Positions 6,316-6,872 of a stretch of 6,872 bases of DNA are shown piece by piece. A model generated the notes under the pieces. The model was not told where the DNA came from, did not search any database, and saw only the letters and a list, made by a program, of their open reading frames with translations. The DNA is from CAJBLF01 sp964430205 (GTDB taxonomy: Bacteria > Patescibacteriota > Gracilibacteria > Absconditabacterales > Absconditicoccaceae), in NCBI GenBank assembly GCA_964430205.1, contig CAYSER010000039.1:1-6872 (forward strand). The letters run 5' to 3'. A program made the position numbers and the translations under genes. Each line of letters starts with the position of its first letter. Position 1 is the stretch's first letter.

Positions 6316-6872
6316 ATGGAACAACATAAAGAACAAGAAGGGATATATATCTCCACATCCAGATTGGATATAGAGACATTGAGCATGAAGTATCTCCAAG
6401 AGATCTTCAAGGAATTTACCAACGAAGTCACCAAGACGTTGAGAGCATCCACGCCAAAGCATATCGACGAGGAAGAGGAGCGAGTCAAGAGATCCATCGA
6501 GAAATTCAAGCAAGGCACGGATATCAATTTCTGTGTTGCGGATAAGGAAGGGACTTTCATCGGTTGCTGCGGCATCATGCATCTCGGCACCCATACGCCA
6601 GAGATCGGGCTTCGGATGAAACAGTCGGTACGGGGAAAGGGATATGGGAAGGAGATGGTAGGCGCGCTTATCGATCGATTGCAGAAGAACAAGGAGTTTG
6701 ATCATATCATCTATAGGGCAAAGACAGATAACCTCGCCTCAAGGAAGATAGCTGAACATTTCGGCTGAGCGTTGCAGCGTGATGAACAAGGGAATGAAAA
6801 GATCTTCATCGAAGAGAAATTCGACAAATCATCAAGCTTCGAGGTAGTGGAATATAGGATCTACAAAAAATA
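6316..6872 (+). CDS. GNAT-family N-acetyltransferase, RimJ/RimL-like, 3' end at window edge
   Basis: GNAT enzymes move an acetyl group from acetyl-CoA to an amine, often a protein N-terminus or a small molecule; the substrate here is unknown. Residues 11-31 (YISTSRLDIETL...LQEIF) match the usual opening of the RimJ/RimL type. EIGLRMKQSVRGKGYGKEM (about 97-113) is motif A with the pyrophosphate-binding RGKGYG at 106-111, and Asn139 in TDNLASRKIAEHFGG marks motif B. TGA at 6766 is read as Gly151 in HFGG, where the family has a Gly; the frame then gives 34 more residues ending VEYRIYKK. The last two bases of the window are TA, so the stop may fall exactly at the edge. ATG 6316 is preferred over ATG 6175, because the upstream extension is repeat sequence. 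No Shine-Dalgarno sequence is seen. The 150-base gap to the ABC gene shows no terminator, so co-transcription is possible. Confidence 0.88.

Noticed and set aside
3811..6768. TGA as tryptophan (table 4) or selenocysteine
   Set aside because: The affected columns are glycine in these families, the enzymes are not selenoproteins, and no structured element follows each TGA.

Overview
This window reads as chromosome of a bacterium that translates UGA as glycine (translation table 25), the code used by the candidate phyla Gracilibacteria (BD1-5) and Absconditabacteria (SR1). Under the standard code three conserved genes look broken: a phosphoglycerate mutase loses its last 28 residues, an ABC transporter is split in two, and an acetyltransferase loses its C-terminus. 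Read with TGA as Gly, all three become full length, and the recoded residues fall on family-conserved glycines, for example MTGK at the mutase C-terminus and LVGERG just before the ABC signature. The three genes whose ends are clear close with TAA. I cannot decide between the two phyla from this window.

Layout, all genes on the + strand. (1) 3-1304: 3' part of a gene for an acidic protein built of tandem repeats of about 130 residues. Its only stop before a strong terminator is a TGA, which is a puzzle under this code. (2) 1345-2247: an orphan membrane protein of 300 residues with a basic C-terminal half, flanked by near-twin terminators. (3) 2371-3897: gpmI, cofactor-independent phosphoglycerate mutase, with its own promoter and without a clear terminator. 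(4) 3898-4371: a 474-base intergenic region holding an array of 7-bp repeats, a candidate attenuator (three mutually complementary segments, a short leader ORF and an intrinsic terminator), then two related 50-base units, the second enclosed by an inverted repeat. (5) 4372-6165: an ABC exporter half-transporter with fused membrane and ATPase domains. (6) 6166-6315: a spacer with a second, unrelated 7-bp repeat array. (7) 6316 to the window end: a RimJ/RimL-like GNAT acetyltransferase, lacking at most its stop codon if it ends where the family suggests.

The genes do not form one obvious pathway. Terminators after the first two genes and a promoter before gpmI suggest mostly separate transcription units. 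The ABC gene and the acetyltransferase are 150 bases apart and could be co-transcribed. gpmI is a lower-glycolysis enzyme; the ABC protein is expected to act as a homodimer in the membrane with unknown cargo. The most unusual items are the recoding, the missing usable stop in gene 1, and the structured region in front of the ABC gene.
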